Shown here: positions 50,401-63,079 of the stretch, one piece after another | How positions within the stretch are numbered: position 1 is the stretch's first letter | Layout of the letters: each line of letters starts with the position of its first letter | Assembly (NCBI GenBank): GCA_007922225.1 | Contig: ML679966.1 | Span: 35,530,793-35,594,792 of the forward strand | Direction: 5' to 3' | Length of the DNA stretch: 64,000 bases | Origin: Emydura subglobosa | Lineage: Eukaryota; Chordata; Testudines; Chelidae | Position numbers and translations under genes: made by a program | Notes under the pieces: generated by a model | What the model was told of the DNA's origin: nothing | Databases searched by the model: none | Seen by the model: only the letters and a program-made list of their open reading frames with translations

Positions 50401-51150
50401 AGGATGATCAATGTACCATTACCTGGAATGGACCTGATGATGCTATCAAGGGTTTGATAGAAGTCCTCCTTATCCTTGTTTTGATGAATCATTGGTGTAT
50501 ATGCACTGATGACAGATGCATAATGGCCTTTAGCAAGGCTGATGTGGAGGAGCATGAGTCTGTCATTAACATCTTTTGGCAATGGCTCAAGAACAGATGG
50601 CACACCCCAACCCAGAGTAACTGCATTTATCCTCAGACTTGCCAGTCCAGTAAAAGATGTAAACAGCATCCACTTCTGTTACTCGCCCTCAAGTCTTGTC
50701 TCACTGAATGCAGCATTATCTCTATTATACCATGCCAATACTTTACTGACTATAGCAATTCTGCGATCAGGTCCACTGCCTGTCAAGGAGTGTGTGACCA
50801 TCTGAGACTGCAAAATTTATTAATTCCTTGTATCTGAACTGCAGAAGAGCTGGATGACCAGTCAGTTGCACATTGACAGATTTGAATGGAGCAAACATTT
50901 TTAGAGAGTGTTTTCCATCTCCTTCCCCATTTGAAGAGAGCAGTGCTATCCCTTAAATAGGATTGCTTTGGCACCTAGAAAGGATATGAATGTGGCATTT
51001 GCTTCAGTCTGATTAATGATGATCACTCCCAGACTGCTGTGTTCAGGAGGGTGACTAAGACTTCCAGCATCCAGAACCTGTCCCTGTTGCCAACCCCTGT
51101 TAAATGAGTATATAAAATGTCTGAAAAGCCTGTATATTTTTAACATTAGA
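47478..51150 (-). mobile_element. Decayed APE-type LINE with C-terminal zinc-finger-like motif
   Basis: From right to left on the minus strand, broken frames encode an AP-endonuclease domain (50,669-50,205: LPKDVNDRLMLLHISL, VISAYTPM, LIILGDFNAKTG). A linker follows (49,939-49,535: HQNWFDEKTL). RT pieces come next: FFNIAKALDSVNCEGLW near 48,720 and GMKQACVLAPTLF near 48,560, with FVEDCAL near 48,400 at the usual YADD position. The tail (47,929-47,546) ends with VCPTCNHACSSCIGLIFH-x2-T, a CxxC finger of a kind known in some LINE proteins. An A-rich tail lies at about 47,478-47,490. It appears nearly full length but has many stops. I do not assign a clade; it is not CR1. Confidence 0.85.
48756..49055. 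mobile_element. hAT-type MITE inserted in the LINE RT region
   Basis: The ends TGGGTTCTCAAACT and AATTTGAGTACCCCTG form an inverted repeat. Flanks ATATAAAA (48,748-48,755) and ATATAAAG (49,056-49,063) match at 7 of 8 bases. It is 300 bp and GC-rich with G-runs, and splits the LINE reading region just before the RT motif containing FFNIAKA. Confidence 0.85.
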
Positions 51151-53061
51151 AATTCAGGTTTTGTCTACTGTAGGACACTTGGACAGCTAGAGAACTAGTA
51201 CAATAGTGATATAAGAGGCAAGAGAAGATTGCAGTTCTGGAAAATGAGCAATTACAAAGAGAAGGGGTTTTCACTCTAGACTCATGTGTACCAGTAAAGT
51301 AACCAAGGTATCATATAGCCTTTGTGTAATAGGCTGCCATGAAAGGGTGAATTGATTGAAAATGTTGATTGCCACCTGTATCTCTCAGAAATGGATTTCA
51401 CCTACTATTTTCAACAGCCATTTATGATATTCACTGGTAGAAATGTTTTATTTATTTGTTGACTGCTGCCCAAAGGATACACTTTGGTGTGACATAAGTT
51501 CCATTATAATACTCGATCATATTGTGCTGGGGGTTGGGTGAAACGTTGGTGAAGTGGTGGGTGTAACACAGCTGCCTTTTCATTCAGGATAAATATAAAA
51601 AGCAATTAAGCTCCTTTTATGAAATAGATAGCTCTGACAGTCAGAGGTACTTTCCAAAACACAGGCCACATGCAAGACTGGTTAGGAATCTAAGGCTTGA
51701 TGTAATTTTAAAAGTTAGGTCAACATAAGTACATTTGTCAGGGGTGTGAAAAAACCCAACCTGACTGATGTAGTTATGCTGACCTACCCCAGAGTGTAGA
51801 TGCAGCTATGCCAATGAAAGACTGTTTCTGTGTATGTAGCTAATTTAATTTGGGGAGGTGGTGGTTTTCCACTGACAGAAAAAACCCTTCTGTTGCCGTA
51901 AACTACGTCTTCTCTCTGGGGTTTCGCACCTTCCAACTTCTGCAGCAAATGAGGCAGGCAACCTCAATTCTGGCAATTCCTAACATTTGTGTGCTTGACT
52001 TTACAAACTTAATAATGTTAACATTATTTTAACATAGTTTTTGTGTTTGCAATTTCCTAGGTATTTAAAAAAAAACTGAAAAAAAAGAAGTTCTGTCATC
52101 TGGTATCATATAGAACCACCCACATAGTTCATCAGCTTTAGATCCAGTCCACAGACCTCTGCCACTTGAAATAACAAAGTAAATCATAGCAGTAGTAAGT
52201 TGACATCCTCTGTGTGGACTAGTACTAAAAGGGGTTGTGTTGTGATGCACACTTTGCCAGTGGGTTTCACAGATATTTGATGACAGCAGAGGAATGGTGA
52301 GACTCTCTGGAATCTTGCTTTCCACTTCAGGATCTGGAGAGGAGTGTGTTCACAAGTTCTCCCCATTCCCCTCCCCCCTCCGTTTGACTCCTGTTTGCTT
52401 TGCCCTCTCCAAGGTGTTCCCATCTTGTCTCTTCTCCCATCCCTGACTCCTCATCCCAGTCTCATTCTCCTTTCCTACTCAGTCCTAGTCTACACAGCTT
52501 CTCATCCCACTACCAGTCTCCTGTCCAAGCCAGTCCTAGTATACATGTCTGAATCATGCTCCGTGAGAACAGAATCTTTGTGGATTTTCTCTTCAAAACC
52601 CTAAGAATTCTCTACTGAACATGTAAACTGTGATTTTTTTTCCAAAGGCTTCTAACTTGGCAAAATTTGGGTAAATTTTCATGGGGATGGCAAAAGGCAC
52701 ATCCTTGACACAAAGCGCCTCCCCCACCCTCCACTCCGCTGCCAAATTTCAAGTCACTGCTCCAAAAGACAAAGCTCTAGCATTTCTCAAAGGAAGGGTT
52801 GCCCCAAAACATTTTAGTATCAAAACTATTTTTCCCTTGCCTCATTCCTGGAAAAGAGTTAACCCTTCTCACTGAGACTTTCCAAAATAATTGACAGTGG
52901 CAGACACTTGGCATGGAAAATTTTAGCCCAAACGCTTAAAATCTGGCAATTTTAGACAACTGAAAACAGTCTTCTAATGGAAAGCATCAGGCAACCTTAA
53001 TATAAGGTGTTTAAGTGACCCTATTAACATAGTATCTGAGCACCTAACAATCTTTAATGTA
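51151..53061. other. Intergenic with one degenerate MITE (51,712-51,900)
   Basis: TTAGGTCAACATAAGTACAT, CAGGGGTGTGAAAAAACCCA and GAGTGTAGATGCAGCTATGC form a fossil of the same kind as 25,373-25,630 in reverse. No gene is seen. Confidence 0.5.
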
Positions 53062-53225
53062 GTTATCCTCACAATACCCCTGTGCATAAGGAATTGCTAT
53101 TATCCTCATTTACAAATGGTGAACTGGGGCACAGAGAGGCTAAGTGACTTGCCCAAGATGTGTGGTGGAGCAGGAAATTGAACGTGGATCTTCTGACGCC
53201 TGTGCTAGCTCCTTAACCATTTGAT
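53062..53225 (-). repeat. MIR-like SINE
   Basis: CACAGAGAGGCTAAGTGACT, TTGCCCAAGATGTG and a reversed tRNA-type B-box region (AATTGAACGTGG) match the MIR consensus in reverse orientation over about 160 bp. Confidence 0.75.
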
Positions 53226-56200
53226 CATTTTTCTACCATCAGCCCTATTTACAATTACTTTCAGTAGATTAAATGCAATCCACTCAGACCTGTCACTTCC
53301 CTGGGACCATGATGAACAAATACAGTTTTTGTATTAGCATCTATTGTATTTCTAAGGCATCTATTATATTTGTATCTAAGTGCCAATTGTTGGACTGGAA
53401 ATCCTGCCTAAAAATGCATGGGATTATGGCAAAATATACACGTAATAATTAAGAGTATTACTAATATTTCCCTTTCAAACATCCAATGTATTTGTTCTCT
53501 ACATTTATCTTTGTATCTGGTAGTGAGTTGTTACAGTGAGCTGTGTTCCCACTTTCCAGGATCCTAACTGCCAACAATTTACCTCTTTTCCTCCTCCCCC
53601 TGTTTTCCTACTTTTTTCTGGGCTCCCTTCCTTACTCCTATTGCCCTCTTTCTTCCTCTCTTTCTCCTTTATTTTATTCTTTCTCCTGGTTCTGTGTCCT
53701 GTTGCTTTCCCTTTCTTCTTCCATTTTTCTCCTAGCTTCCTGGCCTAGTTCCTTCCCTCCTTTATTCGCCTTTTAACTTTTTTCCCTTCACCACCCAGTT
53801 GCTCTTGCTTCTTCCTCTTGCCTCACTTCTTCTCCCACACTCATGAAGATCTTCCCCTTTCCTTTGTTTCTCCCTATTATTTTCTTAGCTAACTAGCAAT
53901 GAGCTGGGCCTCTAAAGAGAAATGTTTCCATTCAGCAGGACTTCAGGTGCAGGAGTAAACCTGTTCTTTAAACTCCTATTATTCCTGTTACTGCCAAGCA
54001 CCAGAGCAAAGGTGGCAACAACAACTTCTCCTTTTAGTTGTGACCCTGATTAGTTAAGGAAAGTCGGGAGAGGGAGTTAAAAAAAAGTGGGTGGCAACTG
54101 GCCAGGGAAAGGGAACAGAGAAGGTGGAGAAAGAAATGGAGAGGAAAAAGCAGGGGAGAGGGAACGAGAGAGGGATGGCAGGCTAAAGAGAACTTATATT
54201 CACACACATCAGAGTGCAGTTAAGTTGATACAGGCTTTCCACATCCAGGCTGTCACCAAATCCTCCTCATGTTTCTTCTGTAACTTCTCCAGAATCCATA
54301 CTTTCCTTGCCATTTCTTCAGCTGAAATCCTGGCTTATCCCCTAGGCATCTCCGGCCTCCCTAATTCTTACACTGTTCCCTATAAGCTTATCACTGATAA
54401 CATAAACTTCCTTGCCTTGACTGTTTGCATTGGCTTTGGATAGCCTCTACGCAAAATTGATGGCCCAGATCCCTCAAAGGTATTTTCAGGATGGAACTGA
54501 GACATACCAAGAGGAAGAGAGAAAGAGGAGCAATAAGGATAAGGTGGTGGGAGATGTATTTAAAAAAAAATCTAAAATAACTTCTGTACAAGAGTGAGAA
54601 GAGAATTATGGGGGATAAGAGCTATAAAATCTACAGGAAGAAAGTTTGTGTCACAGAGGCAGAAAAAGACGGCTGATGTGGCATAGACAAAATATAGCAT
54701 GTAATTGAGTTAAGATAAAGATAAGGAATGAAAGGGAATTCATGAAGGGGATAAGCTATACAATTCAGGAAAAGAAAGTGGACAAGATACCCTAGGGAGA
54801 AAGATAAATAGTGCCCTCGCTCCAAGAAATTATAGTGATGTTGGTAGAGAGAGACTTTACTTACCTAGCTATCTGAATAGAAAAATAGGATAGCAAAATT
54901 CATGGCCTGCAGAACATCTCAAATGGTGTCAACATCATTTTGTTTGAAAGGATAGAAGGAGACACTAGAGACTACTTTAGAAAGTTACTAATCAACAGGA
55001 ATTGTTGGGAGTCTTGGAAGCTGTAGGTAACAGCTGAGCATCAGTGATCACAAAATGATGGAGTGATAACATTAAGCATGGGGAAGGATGAAGGCAGCAG
55101 GAAAGAAGAATGGACTTAAAGAGGCAGATTAGTGAAAAATAGAAGTTAGACCCCTTTGCTTATCAGTTTTTTCCTCCATGACTAGTCTTTACTCAAGATA
55201 CCAAAGAAAACATTCTAAAATAAAGGGAAAACAGCAAAAGGAGCAAAAGGTTAACATAGTTTAACTATATACCCTTTTTTAAAAAAAATCCAAACCACAA
55301 CCAGAAGTAAAAAGGGCTGAGCATAAGGTGTTGATAAAGATGTGGAGGGGCAGAGTCAGGAAAGGAAAATTAGATACAATTCACTATTAGCCCAATTGGA
55401 ATAATCCATGTCATATAAGCAGATAATTGCTGTAATTTCCCTGCCTAAATTTCCCAATCTGTTTATGGCAATATATTCTTTAGTTTGCAAACTCTTAATG
55501 AATCTACAGTTATGTGGATAAAAATGCTCTATGAAAACAAAAAAGGGAAGAGACTCTACTGAGGCTTTATCTTGAACCATTGAAGTTAATAGGAGTTTTG
55601 CCACTCTCTGTAATGGTGCTGAATTGGGCCCTTAGAGCAAAAAGATATGGGAGTAGATTCAATTCTCTTCAGGGGTTTTTTATTTATTTTTTTTTGGGGG
55701 TCCTTTTTGCTCCTATAAATTATCCTGTTTTTCCTTTATAATATAAGAAGCTAGCCCTTGTATCTGACACTAATGAGAAGTTTCAAAAGATACTTGTATA
55801 TGGTGTAGTCTCTTCTTGAAGGAGACTCTTTATAAATCCCATGTAAAGAATAGATCCCTTATAAAGAATATCCTTCTTTTCAATGCCCTTAAAATATAGC
55901 AAAATATAGTGAATAATAGGCCCCTTGTAACTTAAAATCCGTGGACTGGTGCAGTTGGATGCTGCTGCTCTTAAGGACCACATGCCACAACACATTATTG
56001 AGAGTAGAATCCCCTAATCCGGAAAGAATGTGTAATATGCCTGATTTAAAGAACTACTTGTGTTCCACATTATATTCTGCCAAGATAAACTCTTGGATTT
56101 AGGTATTCCACTAACTCTCTATCCTCCACCCCCTTGTCCTTAGCAGTAAGAATCATTGAAGGAGGGAATGTGTGTGGTCACTTATTTCACAAGAGAGAGC

Positions 56201-57769
56201 TCTAATATGACAGAGTGTTTTCTTTGTGATCGTACCATATTTTACACACACACATACACACCCTCCCCCCCCATCTGAAATGTTAGATATTCTTGACATA
56301 TGTATGCAAAAATGTTCGTCGTCTTTAAAGGATGTTTTTGTATATTTTTGTTTTGTCTGCAAAGCATAAATATTTTTTAAAAGCAAACATGCACCAGTCC
56401 TAAAGCAAGTTAAGCTTTTAAGAGGTCCTTAAAAAATGACAAGTCATTACCTCCTGAAGATCATCTTTAAGAACAACATATTTTGGAATTGCTGAAAACA
56501 GTTGCCATTGGGCACTTTGGGCCTGATTCACACATCACTCTGGCAGAGTGGGTGTAAATGTAAATGCTTGGCAAAAACTGCAGGATGAAATCCTGCTGCA
56601 ATTGAATCTCTAGGAAAATTCCTATGGACACTCGGGCCAAGTTTTCACTCCCATTCTTTATTTTCCCTCCTTTTTTTCACATCCTTTGGTATCTCACATG
56701 ATAGTTCATATTTCTCTCAAAGACACCATTTTTGTCTTAGTAAATATGACTGAATCTCTAAAATGGTTACTCCCATCTCCCATCGATAGTAAGAAATTGG
56801 AATGCATGTTAACAGCTACTTAGCCCCTATAACTGGACTGCAAATTGGCTGATTTTTAAAGTTAATAAAGTTAATAATGTAAGCTGAAATGTGAGAAAAT
56901 AAACTTTTCAACCTCTTTTAAGACAACAATACGTTAGAGGAGGAAGCAAAATCTGGGTTATCTGCTTTTATAAGGCAAGAAACTTCAATGAAAGACACTT
57001 TAGGAAAATTAGATACTTGGGTCCATCTTTCCTTGGAAATATAAAGTGTTAATGTTTTAATTCTTAAAAGAGTCTACAGCCTTGGTAAAGACACATGCAT
57101 TGTACTATACCACCCATATCTGTCCAATCTGTTCAAAAACTAGAACTATATATTCCTTCAGGATTCAGAGCATAACTTTTTGCGGGTCAGTTTACTACAA
57201 TGAATTACATTATAATTACTTTCCTATTAATGACTATGACAAGTTTTGATCTAGAGGGAATAACAAAAGATGACTTTGTTCAAAATTGTCAAAATATGCA
57301 CAGCTAAGATTTTCCCTGGACTTCCTTTTTGTTCATCAACGGTTGAGTATATTAATGTATTTGTACTTGTTATTTGCAAGCAGTCATAGATGTCTAATAA
57401 CTGCTTCTTTCAGAGATGACAGTTCATTTTCTTCTGAGCATCTCTAAATGCAAAACTTACCTGCTAAAACTCTAAGGAAATCTCTTTTCTTTCTGATCAA
57501 ATAGAGTTGATCCTGTGAGACATTAATAATCTTATAGACTATTTGAACATTTAATAAGAAACCCTAGTGGTGAGTTATCAGACAGCATCTCACAATGTAA
57601 AGGTTCATGAAGACTAATGTAACGTAGAACTTACTGTGAGAGTGGTTAAGTATAATTGGAAACATATAAAATCCTAGAATACCTCAGAAGGTGACAGTAT
57701 ATACTTCTTCGGACAGCATTCACTCAACCTATGGAATTCCTCATTATTGGAGGTGAGAATCAAAGGGAC
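53226..57769. other. Intergenic, pyrimidine- and purine-rich tracts, otherwise no feature
   Basis: A C/T-rich tract occupies about 53,575-53,880 and an A/G-rich tract about 54,060-54,185. Short fragments of ancient palindromic repeats lie near 55,570-55,630 and 56,515-56,640. No coding domain is recognised. Confidence 0.55.
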
Positions 57770-57846
57770 AAATTCTGCTCTCATTTATGCCAGTGTAAAT
57801 CCAAAATTATTCTGGATTTACACTGGTGTAGTTGAGAGCAGAATTT
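57770..57846. repeat. Palindromic element with 34-bp arms
   Basis: The arms at 57,770-57,803 and 57,813-57,846 are reverse complements at 30 of 34 positions, around a 9-bp loop. The motif pair AAATTCTGCTCTCA and TGAGAGCAGAATTT marks a widespread ancient amniote palindrome. A more degenerate relative lies near 59,880-59,960. Confidence 0.8.
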
Positions 57847-59413
57847 GGCCCAAATTCCATCTGTGGATTTTAAAAGGGGCTAAACAATATTATTTATAAT
57901 CACACCTGCTTAGAAAAGGGTTTCTGGTCTCATGCTTCAGGGCATCAGCTGATCCTCATGAAGGATTTCCCTTCTATTACCACCAACCCCCCATATAGTA
58001 TGCACAACTGGCAAGCTGCCTTCTGTGGTTTTCCTCCGTCTTTGGAAATGTCATGTGTTGGCCAGTCTTGGAGGCTGGATACCAGACCATTGGTCTCATA
58101 TAGTTTGAAAAATCCTGCATTCATATCCTGGGAAACTGTTTAAAATAGTTTCTAATACTACAATGAATGTGGTACCAGGACATATGATGGACTAAGTTAT
58201 GCTCTTGGGCTATAAGGTCATGCAGTGGACTAAGGAATGGATCTCAGGAGATGTGACTGAGATTGTTGGGGTGGGAGTAAGCTGTATTTTGACAAGAGGT
58301 GAAGTGACTTACACACTCTTCAGAGCAAGGAGGAAACAGGGAAGGATTGCATCTCTTTAAGACACAATTCCTTTCTGGGGCTTAGTTTGTGGTGGCACAT
58401 CTGAGTGCCACTCTTTAATACGGGCTGAGTATAATGGCTCAGTCTAGCCCATAACTTATACTCATACTGATGAAACACGCTCTTTATCTATAGCATGTAA
58501 TGTCTCCTAATGTTAGTGTACACCCACAAAAGGCCTGTGCAGAATAGCAGTGCAATTAAGGGTGCTGCAATCCTGCTTTTGTGGCGTTACTTTTTTTTTT
58601 AATGTTTCCATTGGGAATCCAGAAAGATACGTATATTCAGGGATGCATTAAGGATAATAAATATGAATCAACAAAAATGTGCCTTAAACCACCTGCAGAA
58701 GGTGAGAGTATTGGTGGAATCAGTTATTCTAGGTGAAAGCTTGGAAGGAGGAGAGCATTTCTGGAGAAAATTCCATGAGTGGCTGTGGTAGCAAGGAGAA
58801 GAGGTGCAGTTAGAAAAAAATTGGGGGCTTATCTGAAATGCTGGCAGTTCTGTCCAGAGCATCAGGCCTGAAGTGGCAGAACTGTTTGGCTATTCTTTAT
58901 TCCATCGCTGCACACAGCTATAATATTCTTCCATCAATGCATATTTGGAACTCCTCAAACCTCCTGAAGGGGAGTAGATCTTTCTACCTAAGTGGTTTTC
59001 CCTAACTGCAGAGATGGAGTGAAGGAATCAGGAAATAAGTACCATCTCCCTGCCTAAAGAAGACTGTGGAAGAGACTTGGGAACACTGGGCCTAAGAGAT
59101 AGCTGGGTGACTGAAGCACAGAGAGCTTGTGGGGTTCTGGCCCTAACAAACTTATGGCTGCCCCACCTGGAGGACCCTGGGACCACAGCAGGATACTGCT
59201 CAAGATCCATGAGGGAGCACTTCTAGAGACAAGACAGCAGAGTGACTTAGATTACAGGGGCCATACCACAAGCTGGAGGGATAGTGGTAGAAAATAGCCC
59301 AGGGCAGATATAAACTCCATGTGGGAGGTCCCCTATTCAAAGGTTGACTTGCCCAGGTCTGGAAGTTGTTGGTGTGGGGGGGCCCAGTTCCCATATCCTG
59401 CTGCCATAGAGAC
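57847..59413. other. Intergenic, no feature recognised
   Basis: I see no domain-bearing ORF, clear repeat end or RNA gene in this stretch. Confidence 0.5.
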
Positions 59414-59707
59414 TGAGGGTATGTCTACACTGCCGGGGCTGCAGCGATCGATGCAGTGGGATCGATTGAGCGGGCTGTGGAGATACACTCAATTGATCCT
59501 GGAAGTGCTCTCTGATGGATGCCATTAATCCTCACCCCCCACAAAAGAAGTAAGGATGAGTCAACCAGAGGGCATCTCCTGTTAACCCAGCGCAATGAGA
59601 CGCTACAGTATGGCAACGTAAGTAAGTTGACTAGAGATACGCAAGCTACATAATATAGCTTGCATATCTCCCATCGACCACCGGCAGCAGTGTAGACCGG
59701 GCCTGAG
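59414..59707. mobile_element. hAT-like MITE
   Basis: The ends GAGGGTATGTCTACACTGCC and GGCAGCAGTGTAGACCGGGC are inverted repeats. CGATCGATGCAGTGGGATCG in the core links it to the element at 22,398. A reversed tRNA-SINE-like scrap (GTGTTCTAACCAGTAGGCTG) follows to about 59,775. Confidence 0.75.
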
Positions 59708-59775
59708 GCACTTTGATCAGGGGAGCGAGAGGCTGGAAGTCAAGTGTTCTAACCAGTAGGCTGCCTGACCCTCCA

Positions 59776-61009
59776 AGCTCCCTATTACACCCTGAAAGTA
59801 TGTAATTCTATAGAATGAAATTAACTGTTTGTTTCCTTACCCTGAAACAGGCCATGTTTCTTTAACTAAACTTTAGAGACACCAAGTTCTGCTCCGAGTT
59901 ACACCATTCAGAGTAACTTCAGAATAACTATGATTTACATTAGTGTATCTGAGAAAGGAATTTAACCCATCCTTTTCATCATCTGATTTGTGATAAGTTC
60001 ACAACCCATTTAGGACCAGACACATCCTGATATAATGATGACTTTCTTACACATTGCAGTAATAATTGAATTATATACTAGATATAATTAATCTGTGCCT
60101 GAATATTTAGTCCTTTTTCTAAGCTATAGGATGTCAGTTAGAGATGGGCCTGAGCTACAAGGCTGGGGCTATTTGATTCTGAGCTTTCCTGATGTTTGGG
60201 GAACTTCTTCAATGCTCTTGTGTGTTCAGCTCGGTGGTTTTTGTCTGGCCGATCTATAATGACATCAGTATTTTGGTTTGTATACGATTTCTGATTGAAA
60301 TGCTCTCAATTATGTCTTCTAGCAGTTTAGATTCTGATTTCTGGATAACTGCCCATTTTATTTTTTCCATTTGAATCTATTTTCTAACCAATAAAATAGG
60401 ATTCTGATCACTATACACTGATTGTCTGGCCTTCTTTCATTCAGTTCCCATTAGAGTTTAGCATAGGGTTCAAAACTGTAACAGATTAAATAAACTTTGA
60501 ACCAATATGCTTACATCCAGAACCTCAAAATACTTTAACATATTCAACTTAAACTTCTTAACTTCTGTGTTTCTTCAAAGCACTTGGGATAGGAATTTTG
60601 TGAGAGTTTGGCAAATATAAAAATAAGGAGTGGTAAACCATTAAAAAAACTAAACTTTGACATCATTCTAATCATAATCATAATCATCATAATATCTTTT
60701 AATGTTGTGTTTCATTTTTAAATAATAATATAACCTGTGCCTCATCACTGGTACCTGTACCCCCATGTTTTGAACCAAGGGTATAAATATATATTTAAGG
60801 ATTTTTATTCAAATGTATTAAGGGATCTTGTTCAGGATAATCCAGCTTTGGAGAGAGCTGCTTTAAACTGTGACTGTCCTGTGAAAAAGGTACCTGTAAA
60901 AAGGACCTTGTGGGTTTCCATATTTCTCTGAGACATCCAGATTAACTCAAAATGAGATTTTGTTTTGTTTTAAACTTTCAGCCTAGGAAATTCAATGTGG
61001 GATCTGAAA
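59776..61009. other. Intergenic, no gene recognised
   Basis: It holds a degenerate palindromic fragment (59,880-59,960) and a short (ATCATA)n-like run near 60,665-60,695. Nothing else is supported. Confidence 0.5.
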
Positions 61010-61100
61010 TCCCTACTGATTAGGTGGCCTTGGGAAGTCATTTAACCTCTTTCAGTATCCTAATGGCCAATGTGAAATAAGTTAATAGTCTCAGTCCAGT
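61010..61100 (+). repeat. MIR-like SINE fragment
   Basis: GTGGCCTTGGGAAGTCATTT followed by AACCTCTTTCAGTATCCTAA matches the MIR core in forward orientation. Confidence 0.55.
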
Positions 61101-61755
61101 CCCTAGCAGACAAGTATCACTATTACAGAACACCACCAGATTTGCCACCCTTGGCAGTCTCTGCAGAGAGGCTAAGGGTTAAATAGGTAAGGAAAATGAA
61201 CTACTTCCTCGCTCCCTGAGGTGGGTTTTCCATTACAGTGTAGATGCAGATGGCTAGGGCTGTGGTTCTGCCCATGCTTTACATGTTCTATGGATAAATA
61301 CAGTAGTGGACTTTAGCTCCAAGAATATCAGACCAGCACGTTTCCTAAAGTAATATATTCACTTCAATAATCATTTAAATCTAAGTCAGTTAATATTTCA
61401 AAGCAGCTTGAAGATATATCACTATATATATTAATATTTATTATTTTATATCTAGAGGGAGGCACTATCAACTTTTATTCAATTACCTCTTATTCAGTGA
61501 AACCACAATATGCAGGGAGAAAATCCAGCCACTCACATTAGGAAAGAGGAAAATTAGTATAGCTGGTTTATTTGACTAAACTAACAATACTAATTTGAGT
61601 AGATTAAATGTAGCATCATGCAAAATTCCTACAATAATCTGGTTCATATGCTTTAAATGAAGGAGATGGCTCTCCCTGCTACTACTATGCATGCTCAGCT
61701 GGCTAGGAAAGCAACAATTCTGCTGGCATCAAATTCAAAAGGCTGTGTTATGGCC

Positions 61756-61877
61756 CCAATCCAGGAAAGCTCTTAAGCACCTGCATAACTTTAAGTAGAT
61801 AAGTAGTTTCATTAACTTTAATGAGACTATTCCCATGCTTAAAGTTCTGCATGAGCTTAAAATCTTTGCTGGTTCAG
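61756..61877. repeat. Palindromic element
   Basis: The left arm (61,756-61,795), with TCTTAAGCACCTGCATAACT, pairs with the right arm (61,838-61,877), with CTTAAAGTTCTGCATGAGCT, in reverse. It is a typical sauropsid palindromic fossil. Confidence 0.7.
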
Positions 61878-63000
61878 AGTCTATATTACTAAAATGTATT
61901 TCAAAAATGTATCATTTTCTGTGTATATGTGAAAAGTGCCATATAAGTGCAAAACATTTCATTATTAGCAATGGGCATGTGTACAAACCCATTTAAGTCA
62001 ATTGTAATTTTTCCATTAATTTCAATAAGCTTTGGATCAGGCCCAGAGATAACAGTAGTACTCAAAAAAAAAAAAAACAAAAACAAAAACCAGCTAATTA
62101 TACAGAAATAAATGTCCACACATTGTTTTGCAGTGGTTTAACTGTATTGGTTTCAAAGTTGATTCAAATGATAGAGTATATTCTCACTCCAGTGCTAGAG
62201 CAGCATAGCTGCAGTGGATGGCATGAGGTTGCTTAGTATGGAAGTATTTGAGAGACATGGAAAAGTGACATACAGAGAAGTACTACGGAATACTGCAGAT
62301 TCTGAGGTGACCTACTCAATTTTCCTCCACTGTACATTGGCTTTGTCCTGATTCCTCCCACATTTCTTCTTTGGGTGGAGTTTACAAACCTTCCCATGGA
62401 ACTGTTTTAAAGTTGTACACTGATATGAAACTGAGTTGAATAAGGAGGTTTGTCCTTGCACATAGAATTTGGAGGCAGTTTTTAGAATAAGGGCCAGATT
62501 CACAAAGGTATTGATTTCAGTGGAAGTTAGGAGCCTCAATACTTTTGTAGATCTGGGCCTAGTTCCTGCTCTTTTTAGTCCACAGAGGCTTATGACCCCA
62601 TGAATTTACATGAAAGTCGGAGTAAATTAAGAAGTAAGAAAATTGTAAAATTAATCAAAAGAATCTGCACACCAAATAGTAACACGGGAATTTCTGCTTA
62701 AAAAAGTGATAGATGGGTATGGTCTACTGTTTATTTATGGTAAAGTTAAAGCAAAATTCATCTCAAATACTGTCATAAAAGAAGCCCATCATAAATTCCA
62801 ACTGCACTTAAAACTTCCATCTGCTTCGGTGGAAATTCATGGTGTTGGGAGAATACAGGATGGGGCCCTTGGGAAATGAATATTTAGAATAGTTTGACTG
62901 AGGTTGTTTGTAAGTTGTCATCCCTACATGATATAATTAGTCTAAAACACTTCCCTATGTTTATTCAAGCCAGATGCAAAGGCTTGCATAAAAGAAGAAA
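61878..63000. other. Intergenic, minor palindrome remnants
   Basis: A short A-rich run (62,065-62,092) and a fragment with GGGCCAGATTCACAAAGG (about 62,489-62,560) are old repeat pieces. No gene is seen. Confidence 0.5.
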
Positions 63001-63079
63001 TCTTCTTATTGAAAAATGATCTTCCCCATTGAGGGGGCTATAATTTTTCCGAGGTAAAACAATGTTATACTTCAAACAA

